A DNA stretch of 13,310 nucleotides, from positions 1-13,310 of the forward strand of contig NHEU02000062.1 of NCBI GenBank assembly GCA_002171495.2, read 5' to 3'. This document shows, piece by piece, positions 6,352 to 13,310 of the stretch. The first letter of the stretch is position 1. Every line of letters starts with the position of its first letter. The position numbers and the translations under genes were made by a program. Source of the DNA: Alphaproteobacteria bacterium TMED93 (lineage in GTDB: Bacteria > Pseudomonadota > Alphaproteobacteria > TMED109). Under the pieces are notes generated by a model, which was not told the origin of the DNA, ran no database searches, and saw only the letters and a list, made by a program, of their open reading frames with translations.

Positions 6352-6356
6352 AAGGG
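6352..6356 (+). promoter_or_regulatory. Shine-Dalgarno site deciding the CPBP start
   Basis: AAGGG sits ten bases before the ATG at 6367. It supports starting there and not at the in-frame ATG at 6262, which lies inside the opposite-strand molybdopterin gene and would add a 35-residue piece that encodes no membrane helix. Confidence 0.5.
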
Positions 6357-6366
6357 TTTTGTTAAT

Positions 6367-7017
6367 ATGATTTTAAGCAAATATTTAAAAATTTTGGAAC
6401 TTTTTATATTAGGATTTGTTTTTCCCATAACTATTGTAATGTTTAGATTTTCAGAATATATATTATTATTTTTATGGTTAGTTAGTATATATGCTATGGT
6501 TCTTATATTCCTTAAATATAGAAATACTTTAACATTAAAAAGTTTATTTCATATTAATTTCAAAATAAATAAAGGATATATTAAACTTATCTTATGTAGA
6601 TGGTTTTTTATTACAATTATTTTATATATTTTTACTTATTATATGTTTCCTAGTAAACTATTTTTAATTCAAAAAAATGATATAAGTCTATTGTATAAAA
6701 TTTTTATTTTTTATCCTTTTATATCAGCAGTACCCCAAGAATTTATTTTTTGTTCTTTTTTTTTTATTAGGTATAAGAGTTTATTTAGAAACGAAAAAAA
6801 CCTTGTTCTGACAAGTGCAATTATATTTTGTTTTGCTCATATTTTCTCTATAAATTGGGTGGCTCCTTTTTTAAGCTTGTTTGGAGGTTTAATGTTTGCA
6901 AATACATATAAAAAAACTAAATCTCTTATTTTAGTATCATTAGAACATGCGCTTTATGGTAACTCATTGTTTGCGTTAGGGTTAGGATGGTTTTTTTGGG
7001 GAGGGTCTGTTAGTTAA
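6367..7017 (+). CDS. CPBP-family (CAAX protease/bacteriocin-processing-like) intramembrane protein
   Basis: The 216-residue protein is almost all membrane helices, with strong hydrophobic runs at about 10-25, 31-50, 79-94, 108-122, 148-180 and 185-212. The three CPBP/ABI motifs are in order: PQEFIFCSFFFIRY (123-136) for motif 1, FCFAHIF (154-160) with His158, and EHALYGN (194-200) with His195. The normal first motif is E-E-x3-R. Here the first Glu is Gln124 and the Arg position is Cys129, so only Glu125 of the trio remains. Relatives with PQE exist, but loss of the Arg is less usual and activity is uncertain. The family cleaves prenylated or other membrane peptides. Its last 36 bases overlap the convergent CREST gene. 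Confidence 0.8.
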   Translation: MILSKYLKILELFILGFVFPITIVMFRFSEYILLFLWLVSIYAMVLIFLKYRNTLTLKSLFHINFKINKGYIKLILCRWFFITIILYIFTYYMFPSKLFLIQKNDISLLYKIFIFYPFISAVPQEFIFCSFFFIRYKSLFRNEKNLVLTSAIIFCFAHIFSINWVAPFLSLFGGLMFANTYKKTKSLILVSLEHALYGNSLFALGLGWFFWGGSVS

Positions 7018-7608
7018 AATCATATACATAATTAAATAATAAATTACTAAAGAATTTAAAATATGCCATATAAAGTGAGTTCCAAAAAAAATATAATTAC
7101 ATATATAAATATCTATTGTTCTAAATGCTAGAGATATTATAAATAAAAAAGTTGCTATTAAAAAATATCTTACATTACTCACTTTTTTGAGAAAAAAGAA
7201 AATATATACCATGTACAAAACTAAGCCTACATAAAAAGATGAGGACCCTATCACAGTCTTATGTAATAAAATACCAATTAAAAAAGATATTAAAATTAAT
7301 ATAAGAGAAGATAAAAAGGAGTACAAAAAAGAATAATTTAGAATATTTTTTGTGAGCATTATATTGTATATGATTACAAATAATAATATAGAAAAAACAT
7401 CTAAAGTTGAAAAGAAATTAGATGGTATATAGTGAAATAAAAAACTACTTAACCCAATAAATATTACTAAGTAAGGCAAAGGGTTTAATTTTATTCCTTT
7501 TCTTAAAAAAATTATTATTCCGCATAAAATAAAAGCTATATTTGATATTGCGTTTACGGGTTCTGCAAAAGCTTCTAGAGAGGTTCTTTCACAATAGAAA
7601 AAGTTCAC
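6982..7608 (-). CDS. CREST/ceramidase-like (PF05875-type) membrane hydrolase
   Basis: The 208-residue protein resembles alkaline ceramidases of the CREST superfamily, which hydrolyse amide bonds of lipids in the membrane with a zinc ion. It opens with CERTSLEAFAEPVNAISNIAF (6-26), the family's CE...AEP-x-N-x2-SN signature. Ser55 and His59 (SSFLFHY), Asp70 (TLD) and the pair His178 and His182 (THFIWHILNS) form the S-x3-H...D...H-x3-H metal and catalytic set. About seven membrane helices are visible. A bacterial substrate is not known; ceramide is only one option. The start is GTG, supported by AAAGGA six bases upstream and by its GTGA overlap with the stop of the alkyltransferase gene, which implies coupled translation. 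Confidence 0.82.
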   Translation of the reverse strand: MNFFYCERTSLEAFAEPVNAISNIAFILCGIIIFLRKGIKLNPLPYLVIFIGLSSFLFHYIPSNFFSTLDVFSILLFVIIYNIMLTKNILNYSFLYSFLSSLILILISFLIGILLHKTVIGSSSFYVGLVLYMVYIFFFLKKVSNVRYFLIATFLFIISLAFRTIDIYICNYIFFGTHFIWHILNSLVIYYLIMYMILTNRPSPKKPS

Positions 7609-8063
7609 CTGGCTTCCTTTTCTAAGTTTAATAAAATTTTTTTAATATTTATACCCATTTGATAATTGCCAAGTACATTATTTTTATTTATTATCCTATG
7701 GCAGGGTATAAATAGCAGGCAAGGGTTTTTGGCGCAAGCATTTCCTACAGCTCTAGGAGAGGTACTTATTTTATTAGCAATATCAAAATATGAACAGGTT
7801 TCACCATATTTGATTTTTAGAGCTTCTAACCATACTTTTCTTTGAAAGTTTGTTCCATTAGGTTTAAGTCTAAATGAAAAACTATTTTCTTTTCCTGAAA
7901 AATAATTATTTACATGATTTTCAATATTTTTTGCAAAACCATTAATTAGAAAAGCTTTTCTTTTTGTAGGTAGAAATTTTAAAATATTATCTTTCTCAAA
8001 TTCTAATAAAAAATTTCCTATTTTTGTTTTTATTATACTTGTGATAATGTAATTTTGTTTCAC
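7605..8063 (-). CDS. ogt: Methylated-DNA--protein-cysteine methyltransferase
   Basis: This suicide enzyme removes alkyl groups from O6-alkylguanine in DNA onto its own cysteine. The 152-residue protein has the active-site motif IPCHRI with acceptor Cys121, the DNA-binding helix-turn-helix region YGETCSYFDIANKI (86-99) and SPRAVGNACAKNP (102-114) with the Arg finger, and NFQRKVW (72-78) before them. LGNYQMG (131-137) replaces the usual LGGY-x2-G with one Asn. It lacks the Ada N-terminal domain, so it is the Ogt/MGMT type. The start is GTG, 19 bases from the divergent DUF805 ATG; no other start would keep the first strand. No Shine-Dalgarno site is seen. The CREST gene follows with a four-base overlap. 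Confidence 0.93.
   Translation of the reverse strand: MKQNYIITSIIKTKIGNFLLEFEKDNILKFLPTKRKAFLINGFAKNIENHVNNYFSGKENSFSFRLKPNGTNFQRKVWLEALKIKYGETCSYFDIANKISTSPRAVGNACAKNPCLLFIPCHRIINKNNVLGNYQMGINIKKILLNLEKEAR
7615..7620 (-). promoter_or_regulatory. Shine-Dalgarno site for the GTG start of the CREST gene
   Basis: Read on the minus strand, AAAGGA lies six bases before the GTG at 7608, inside the last codons of the alkyltransferase gene. It fixes this otherwise unclear GTG start and fits translational coupling of the two genes. Confidence 0.55.
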
Positions 8064-8082
8064 ATTTAAATTTTTATTAAAA

Positions 8083-8439
8083 ATGAACTTTTTTCAAGCA
8101 ATAAATTCTTGTTTTAAAAATTATACTGTTTTTGATGGTAGATCACCAAGATCTGAGTATTGGAATTGGAGATTGTTTGAATTATTAGTAGTTCTTGTAG
8201 CAATTAGACTCGACTTTACATTTTTAAATAGTGATGATAGACAACAATTTTCATTGTTTGTTTTCTTTTTTACTTTTTTACCTGGTCTTTGTGTTAGTAT
8301 CCGTAGATTACATGATGTTGGTAAATCAGGTTGGTGGTTACTTCTTACTCTTACTGGTATAGGAAATATTTTATTGTTATATTGGTTTATATTACCAAGT
8401 GAAAGTGGGAAAAATATTTATAATAATGATGGAGAATAA
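8083..8439 (+). CDS. DUF805 membrane protein (YhaH/YhaI-like)
   Basis: The 118-residue protein is a typical DUF805 member. The N-terminal FFQAINSCFKNYTVFDGRSP leads into RSEYWNW (23-29), then a helix at 31-42, a second at about 57-70, the family's conserved SIRRLHDVGKSGWW (72-85), and a last helix that ends YWFILPSESGKN. Such proteins sit in the inner membrane; their role is unknown. It is the first gene of the plus-strand cluster that includes gabD, gor and DAHP synthase. Only 19 bases separate it from the divergent ogt, so part of each promoter must lie within the other gene. Its last codons contain GGAG, the ribosome site for gabD two bases downstream. Confidence 0.88.
   Translation: MNFFQAINSCFKNYTVFDGRSPRSEYWNWRLFELLVVLVAIRLDFTFLNSDDRQQFSLFVFFFTFLPGLCVSIRRLHDVGKSGWWLLLTLTGIGNILLLYWFILPSESGKNIYNNDGE
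8431..8434 (+). promoter_or_regulatory. Shine-Dalgarno site for gabD inside the DUF805 end
   Basis: GGAG lies seven bases before the gabD ATG at 8442 and overlaps the last codons of the DUF805 gene, which suggests coupled translation. It is among the clearest ribosome sites in the window. Confidence 0.55.
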
Positions 8440-8441
8440 TT

Positions 8442-9920
8442 ATGGATGAATTTAAAATAGAAGATAATATATCATACAAAAACTTATTTAAACCTTACGG
8501 GTATATAAATGGTGAATGGATAGACTTACCCAAAGGTAAATCTTTCGATATTTATAATCCATCTACTAATAAGATTATAGCAAAAATGCCAGAAATGGGT
8601 ATTGATGAAACTAAATATGCAATAGAGTCAGCCAAAATAGCCTTTGATAAATGGAAAAAGAAAACTGCTAAAGAAAGGTGTTTCCTTTTAAGAAAGTGGT
8701 ACGATCTTGTTTTAGAAAATATAGATGATTTATCAGTTATTATGACATTAGAAAATGGTAAGCCATTAAAAGAGTCTAAAGCCGAAATAATATATGCGTC
8801 TAGTTTTATAGATTGGTTTTCTGAAGAAGGCAAAAGAACCTATGGAAGAAGTATTCCAGCTACACAAATTGATAAAAGGATTATTACAATTAAGCAACCT
8901 GTAGGAGTTAGTGCTTTAATTACGCCTTGGAACTTTCCAGCTGCAATGATAACTAGAAAAGTAGCTCCTGCTCTTGCTGCTGGTTGCAGTGTTATAATTA
9001 AGCCTGCTGAACAAACTCCTTTATCAGCAAGCGCATTAGTATACTTAGCTCAAAAAGCTGGAATACCTAAAGGAGTTATTAATCTCTTAGTAGCCAATAA
9101 TCCAATTCCAATAGGAAAGGAATTATGTGAAAATGAATCTGTTAGGAAGATATCCTTTACTGGTTCAACAGAAGTAGGAAAAATACTAATTAAAGATTCA
9201 GCTAATTCTGTAAAAAAAGTTTCTATGGAATTAGGAGGGAATGCTCCATTAATAGTTTTTAATGATGCTGATGTAGATATTGCAGTTAAAGAAACCTTAG
9301 CTAGTAAATATAGAAATAGTGGACAGACTTGTGTATGTGCAAATAGAATTTTTGTACAGGATGGTATTTATGAAAAGTATTCAGAAGCCTTAGCAAAAAA
9401 AGTAGCTGATTTTAAAGTTGGAGACGGTTTTGAGCATACAAGTGATATAGGACCTTTAATAGATAACAGCGGCCTTAAAAAAGTAGAAAGACATTTAGAT
9501 GATGCTATTGCCAAAGGAGCTAAGGTGTTAACAGGTGGTAAACAACCATCCCTCGGAGGTCTTTATTATGAACCAACAGTTTTAACCGAAGTAGCAAAGA
9601 ATATGGTTCTATTTAAAGAAGAAACTTTCGGGCCACTTGCGCCATTATTTAAATTTAAAGATGTAGATGAAGTTATAAATATGGCAAATAATACAAATTA
9701 TGGTCTTGCAGGTTATATATTTACAAAAGATCTAAATACTGCCTGGAAAGTCTCTGAAGAACTTCAATTTGGCATGGTAGGAATAAATTCAGGAATATTA
9801 TCTACAGAGGTTGCTCCTTTTGGAGGAGTTAAAGAATCAGGAATTGGAAGAGAAGGGGCTGTTGAAGGAATGGATGAATATATGGAAATAAAGTATTTAT
9901 GTTTTGGCAATATTATGTAA
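8442..9920 (+). CDS. gabD: NAD(P)-dependent succinate-semialdehyde dehydrogenase
   Basis: The 492-residue enzyme oxidises succinate semialdehyde to succinate, the last step of GABA breakdown, feeding the TCA cycle in the cytoplasm. It is a full-length aldehyde dehydrogenase: TPWNFPAAM (161-169) with the catalytic Asn164, KPAEQTP (187-193) at the cofactor, FTGSTEVGK (239-247), the general base Glu263 in MELGGNAP, and the nucleophile Cys297 in NSGQTCVCANR. The C-V-C pair (297, 299) is the redox-switch arrangement of succinate-semialdehyde dehydrogenases. EETFGP and PFGGVKESG complete the fold. No GABA transaminase or permease is in view, so a related semialdehyde remains possible. The glycosyltransferase gene starts six bases after its stop. 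Confidence 0.92.
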   Translation: MDEFKIEDNISYKNLFKPYGYINGEWIDLPKGKSFDIYNPSTNKIIAKMPEMGIDETKYAIESAKIAFDKWKKKTAKERCFLLRKWYDLVLENIDDLSVIMTLENGKPLKESKAEIIYASSFIDWFSEEGKRTYGRSIPATQIDKRIITIKQPVGVSALITPWNFPAAMITRKVAPALAAGCSVIIKPAEQTPLSASALVYLAQKAGIPKGVINLLVANNPIPIGKELCENESVRKISFTGSTEVGKILIKDSANSVKKVSMELGGNAPLIVFNDADVDIAVKETLASKYRNSGQTCVCANRIFVQDGIYEKYSEALAKKVADFKVGDGFEHTSDIGPLIDNSGLKKVERHLDDAIAKGAKVLTGGKQPSLGGLYYEPTVLTEVAKNMVLFKEETFGPLAPLFKFKDVDEVINMANNTNYGLAGYIFTKDLNTAWKVSEELQFGMVGINSGILSTEVAPFGGVKESGIGREGAVEGMDEYMEIKYLCFGNIM

Positions 9921-9926
9921 GAGAGT

Positions 9927-10982
9927 TTGACAATAAAAACATTTAAAAATTTCTGTATTTTATCTTTAGATAAAGAACCAGGAGGAATTTCAAGCATGAT
10001 AGAGTCCTCTGCTGAAGCACTAGCTTTGCACTGTAAAACTTTAAATATATTTTTACCTTGTAGTATTTTAGCTAATAAAAATTATACAAAGAGTTTTTTA
10101 AACATTAAAAACTTACATACTAATAAAATTAAATATTTTCATAGAAAACTTTTAAAAATTGGTTTTTTAAGCATGAGTTTAAGAAACAAATTAGAAAAAG
10201 CAAATATAGTATATGTTCATAATAGTAATCTTTTGAAAGTTTTAAGAAAATATTTTCCTGATAAAAAAATAATACTATTTTTTCATACTGATAAAATCAG
10301 GCAATTTAAAGAAATGAAGTATGCAGATAAAGTTCTTACTGTAAATCAGGCTATGAAAAATAAAATTAACTCACTTTATAGTAATAAAGCTCTATATTTG
10401 CCAAACACTTTATATTCTAAAAAGGAATATAAACCCTTAAAATATTATCACAGAAACTTTAATAAAAAGTCTAATTTTGTTATTGGTGCAATGGGAAGAC
10501 TTGTTAAAAAGAAGGGGTTTGAATTTTTAATTAAAACCTGTAAGGAAATTGATAATTTAGAGTTAGTAATAGCTGGAGATGGTAATGAGTTAAATAATCT
10601 TAAAAAAATTTCTTATAATTATAAAAATATTAAATTAATTGGATGGGTTAAAAATAAAGATACTTTTTTTAAAAATATTGATGTGTTTTGCAGTAGCTCT
10701 TTTATAGAACCATTCGGATTAGTAATAATTGAGGCTATGGCAAGAGGTATACCGGTAATTAGTACGAAGTGTAATGGTCCTTTAGATATAATAAAAAATA
10801 ATAAAAACGGTATGCTAATAGAAATAAATAATAAGTTAGAATTAAAAAATGCTATTATTAAATTTAAAGATAATAAAGTTTTGAGAAAAAAAATAGGTTT
10901 AAGTGGATATAATACGTACAAAGAAAAATTTACTTTCAGTGAATATAAAAAAAATATTAACTCTTTATTAAAGCAAATATGA
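9927..10982 (+). CDS. GT4-family (GT-B fold) glycosyltransferase
   Basis: The 351-residue protein is a retaining GT-B enzyme of family 4. The N-terminal domain starts with a strand (FCILSLD) and the PGGISSM loop (18-24). The C-terminal domain has GAMGRLVKKKGFEFLI (187-202) with Arg191 and the Lys run for the nucleotide diphosphate, LELVIAGDGNE (211-221), and the E-x7-E motif EPFGLVIIE (Glu261, Glu269). Donor and acceptor are unknown; lipid, LPS or capsule sugars are possible. The start is TTG: ATG 9996 has a GGAGGA nine bases ahead but would remove the first strand and the PGG loop, and those GGA bases encode that loop. Its TGA overlaps the gor ATG. Lys and Asn are abundant, in line with the base composition. 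Confidence 0.85.
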   Translation: MTIKTFKNFCILSLDKEPGGISSMIESSAEALALHCKTLNIFLPCSILANKNYTKSFLNIKNLHTNKIKYFHRKLLKIGFLSMSLRNKLEKANIVYVHNSNLLKVLRKYFPDKKIILFFHTDKIRQFKEMKYADKVLTVNQAMKNKINSLYSNKALYLPNTLYSKKEYKPLKYYHRNFNKKSNFVIGAMGRLVKKKGFEFLIKTCKEIDNLELVIAGDGNELNNLKKISYNYKNIKLIGWVKNKDTFFKNIDVFCSSSFIEPFGLVIIEAMARGIPVISTKCNGPLDIIKNNKNGMLIEINNKLELKNAIIKFKDNKVLRKKIGLSGYNTYKEKFTFSEYKKNINSLLKQI

Positions 10983-12358
10983 GAAAAAAGAATATGCAGG
11001 AATTTGACTTAGTAGTCCTTGGAGGTGGATCAGGAGGTGTAAGAGCAGCAAGGATAGCTGCTATGCATGGTGCTAAAGTTGCATTATGTGAAAAAGATAG
11101 AATGGGAGGAACATGTGTTATAAGAGGTTGTATACCAAAAAAAATATTATTTTATGCAGCGCAATATAAAAGTATTTTAGGAAATGCTGGTGCATATGGA
11201 TGGAAAATAAAAGGAATTTCAAAAAATTATATAGAACTAATTAAAAATAAAAATCTAGAATTAAAAAGATTAGAAAGTATCTATGCTAAAAACTCAAAAA
11301 AAGCGGGAGTAAAAATTTTTTATAATGAAGCAGTTCTTAAGTCCCAAAATATTGTTAATGTTGGAAATAAACAATTATTAGCCAAGAAGATTATAATTGC
11401 TACAGGAGGCACCCCAAAAGATTTAGATATTGAAGGAAAGGAATACTGTATAAATTCAGATCAAGTTATGGAGCTTAAAAAAATTCCAGAGCATTTATCT
11501 ATTATTGGTTCAGGATATATAGCAATTGAGTTTGCATTTATATTTGCAGCGTTGGGATCTAATGTAACTTTAATTTGTAGAAAAAGTTTACTCAGGGGCT
11601 TTGATGATGATCTTATTAGTCTAATAAAAGATAGTTTAGCTTTAAATGGAGTAAAAATTTATTACAATGAAGAGGTAAAAAAAATATCTTTAAAAAAAAA
11701 TATTAAAAAGCTTGTTCTTAAAAGCAGTAATAAAACTTTATATAGTAATGAAGTATTAGTTGCAATTGGTAGAGTGGCTAATGTAAAAAAGTTAAATTTA
11801 AAGAAGTTGGGCATAAAGCTGACTAAACAAGAAGCAATAAAAGTTGATATTAATTTAAAAACAAACCTAAATAATATTTTTGCAATAGGGGATGTAACTG
11901 ATAGAATGAATTTAACACCGGTGGCTATTGCAGAAGGACAATTTTTAAGCGATAGATTATTTGGAAAACTGAAAATGAAAAGAGTTAGTTTAAAAAATAT
12001 CGGTACTGCAGTTTTTTCATCCCCTCCAATTAGTAGTATTGGGCCTAATGAAAAAGAAGCTTTAAAAACATATAAAAATCTTGATGTTTATGAAAGTAAG
12101 TTTACTTCTTTAAAGTATTCTATTGTTAATAAGAAGATACCGACATATATTAAATTATTAGTAAATAGTAATAACAAAAGGATAATAGCAGCACATATGT
12201 TTGGAGAAGAAGCCCCAGAAATTATTCAAGTTTTAGCCATAGCAATTCAGGCGAATGCAACAATTAATCACTTTAATGATACTATGGCAATTCATCCAAC
12301 CGTTGCGGAGGAGTTCGTTACGTTCAAAGCTCCATCAAGAAAATTGAAACGAGTGTAA
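10979..12358 (+). CDS. gor: Glutathione-disulfide reductase
   Basis: This FAD flavoenzyme reduces GSSG to GSH with NADPH. The 459-residue protein has the FAD motif VVLGGGSGGVRAAR (12-25), the redox-active pair Cys46 and Cys51 in GGTCVIRGCIPKK, a second Rossmann motif IIGSGYIAIEFA (175-186), and Arg201 and Arg206 placed to hold the NADPH 2'-phosphate, then FAIGDVTDR (301-309) for FAD. The C-terminal HPTVAEE (439-445) supplies the catalytic His439 to the partner subunit. The PKK after the second Cys and the two arginines favour Gor over lipoamide dehydrogenase. An in-frame ATG at 10994 (MQEFDLVV) is an equally good start; ATG 10979 overlaps the preceding stop. DAHP synthase follows after two bases. 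Confidence 0.93.
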   Translation: MRKKNMQEFDLVVLGGGSGGVRAARIAAMHGAKVALCEKDRMGGTCVIRGCIPKKILFYAAQYKSILGNAGAYGWKIKGISKNYIELIKNKNLELKRLESIYAKNSKKAGVKIFYNEAVLKSQNIVNVGNKQLLAKKIIIATGGTPKDLDIEGKEYCINSDQVMELKKIPEHLSIIGSGYIAIEFAFIFAALGSNVTLICRKSLLRGFDDDLISLIKDSLALNGVKIYYNEEVKKISLKKNIKKLVLKSSNKTLYSNEVLVAIGRVANVKKLNLKKLGIKLTKQEAIKVDINLKTNLNNIFAIGDVTDRMNLTPVAIAEGQFLSDRLFGKLKMKRVSLKNIGTAVFSSPPISSIGPNEKEALKTYKNLDVYESKFTSLKYSIVNKKIPTYIKLLVNSNNKRIIAAHMFGEEAPEIIQVLAIAIQANATINHFNDTMAIHPTVAEEFVTFKAPSRKLKRV

Positions 12359-12360
12359 TT

Positions 12361-13310
12361 ATGGAAAAACAATGGAATAAAAATTCATGGAGAACTTATC
12401 CTATTAGTCAACAGCCTAATTATGATAACAAGGATCACGTTAAAAAAGTTGAATCTGAAATAGAAAAATTACCTCCTTTAGTTTTTGCAGAAGAAGTAAG
12501 AAATCTGAAAGAAAAACTTGCTGATGTAGCTGAGGGTAAAGCCTTTTTATTACAAGGAGGAGATTGTGCAGAAAGTTTTTCTGATTTTAGTGCTAATAAT
12601 TTAAGAGATTCTTTTAAAGTATTACTTCAAATGTCAGCAATATTAACTTACGCAACTTCTTTGCCTGTTATAAAAGTTGGAAGAATGGCTGGTCAATTTG
12701 CAAAACCAAGATCAGAAGATTTTGAGGTTAAAGATGGATTAAAGCTTCCTTCATATAGAGGTGACATCGTTAATGATATAGGATTTGATGAAGTTGCTAG
12801 AAAGCCAGACCCAGAAAGAATGTTAAAAGCCTATAACCAATCTGCTTTTACATTAAACCTTTTAAGGGCATTTGCAACTGGAGGTTTAGCTAATTTAGAA
12901 AAAGTACATAAATGGAATTTAGATTTTGTAAAGCAAACTACTAAGAGTAAATTTTTAGAAATAGCTAATGGAATTAGCAAAGCTTTAGACTTTATGAAGG
13001 CTTGCGGGTTGGGTGCAAAAAATAACTCTGCATTTGAACAGGTAGATTTTTTTACAAGTCATGAAGCATTGCTATTAAATTATGAAGCATGCTTGACTAG
13101 AACTGACTCAATTATGGGAGGATGGTTTGATTGTTCAGCTCATATGTTATGGATTGGAGAAAGAACAAGGAAGTTAGATGAAGCTCATATTGAATTTATG
13201 AGGGGTATTGAGAATCCAATTGGAGTAAAAATAGGGCCTAAAACAGAAAGCGATTATGTTATTGATTTAATAAACAAGTTAAATCCTAAAAATATTCCTG
13301 GAAGGATAAC
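12361..13310 (+). CDS. Class II 3-deoxy-D-arabino-heptulosonate 7-phosphate (DAHP) synthase, 3' end cut by the window
   Basis: This enzyme condenses phosphoenolpyruvate with erythrose 4-phosphate, the first step of the shikimate pathway. About 316 codons are visible and stay open to the window edge; class II enzymes are usually about 450-480 residues, so roughly the last third is missing. It begins MEKQWNKNSWRTYPISQQP, and LLQGGDCAESF holds the metal-binding Cys69. VGRMAGQFAKPRS (106-118), SHEALLLNYE, GEHTR-like IGERTRKLD and GIENPIGVKIGP are all class II signatures. The other metal ligands (His, Glu, Asp) would lie beyond the window. It starts two bases after the gor stop, so it is probably in the same transcript. 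I see no Shine-Dalgarno site. Confidence 0.95.
   Translation, partial: MEKQWNKNSWRTYPISQQPNYDNKDHVKKVESEIEKLPPLVFAEEVRNLKEKLADVAEGKAFLLQGGDCAESFSDFSANNLRDSFKVLLQMSAILTYATSLPVIKVGRMAGQFAKPRSEDFEVKDGLKLPSYRGDIVNDIGFDEVARKPDPERMLKAYNQSAFTLNLLRAFATGGLANLEKVHKWNLDFVKQTTKSKFLEIANGISKALDFMKACGLGAKNNSAFEQVDFFTSHEALLLNYEACLTRTDSIMGGWFDCSAHMLWIGERTRKLDEAHIEFMRGIENPIGVKIGPKTESDYVIDLINKLNPKNIPGRI

Noticed and set aside
6262..6366. 35-residue N-terminal extension of the CPBP gene
   Set aside because: It overlaps the Fe-S cluster codons of the opposite gene, adds no family sequence, and the ATG at 6367 has a ribosome site.
8552..8833. 93-residue minus-strand frame opposite gabD
   Set aside because: Antisense to highly conserved dehydrogenase codons and without family features.
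9764..9997. 77-residue minus-strand frame across the gabD end
   Set aside because: Antisense shadow; the plus-strand genes there are both well supported.
10619..10921. 100-residue hydrophobic minus-strand frame opposite the GT4 gene
   Set aside because: Its hydrophobic look follows from the complement of Lys/Asn-rich codons; the plus strand holds the conserved E-x7-E motif.
1..13310. CRISPR array, tRNA, rRNA, riboswitch, insertion sequence or toxin-antitoxin pair
   Set aside because: I looked for spaced repeats, GC-rich cloverleaf or rRNA segments, transposase motifs and small gene pairs and found none that I could support.

Overview
The window is strongly A+T rich, with dense genes, tiny gaps and tail-to-tail overlaps. 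This suggests a streamlined, probably marine, alphaproteobacterium of the SAR11/HIMB59 kind. The taxonomic hint is an inference from base composition, from the lactoylglutathione lyase with its [12 protein letters not shown] tail, and from glutathione reductase followed directly by a class II DAHP synthase, an order I associate with alphaproteobacteria. TGA is used as a stop, so the genetic code is standard. I see no rRNA, tRNA, CRISPR array, insertion sequence or phage gene.

Layout. (1) 48-1232, plus strand: a tight cluster of tatB, an ArsC/YfgD-like reductase, a small two-helix membrane protein and a DUF1289 cysteine protein, with gaps of 1 and 0 bases and one ATGA overlap. A long open frame without a start codon (1207-1443) follows in the +1 frame. 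(2) 1524-8063: a block of small, often single, strand-alternating genes. In order these are a GNAT-like protein (+), a DCC thiol-oxidoreductase-like protein (-), a small cupin (+), a histidine phosphatase (+), glyoxalase I (-), a gamma-glutamylcyclotransferase-like protein (+), a large molybdopterin oxidoreductase (-), a CPBP membrane protein (+), and a CREST/ceramidase-like membrane protein coupled to an O6-alkylguanine-DNA alkyltransferase (-). (3) 8083 to the end, plus strand: DUF805, succinate-semialdehyde dehydrogenase, a family 4 glycosyltransferase, glutathione reductase and a class II DAHP synthase cut by the window edge, with gaps of 2, 6, -4 and 2 bases. This is probably one operon.

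Functional themes. Glutathione recurs: gor recycles GSSG, gloA detoxifies methylglyoxal with GSH, the GGCT-like protein may act on gamma-glutamyl compounds, and the ArsC-like and DCC proteins are thiol enzymes. The remaining genes are mostly stress or repair (ogt), envelope (tatB, GT4, CPBP, CREST) and core metabolism (gabD, DAHP synthase).

I did not find a clear new multi-gene system. The observations most worth following are the start-less frame behind an A7 run in the DUF1289 gene, -10-like boxes placed so that some mRNAs would be leaderless, a CPBP protein with a degenerate catalytic motif overlapping a bacterial CREST hydrolase by 36 bases, and a stand-alone molybdenum enzyme with a forced TTG start.
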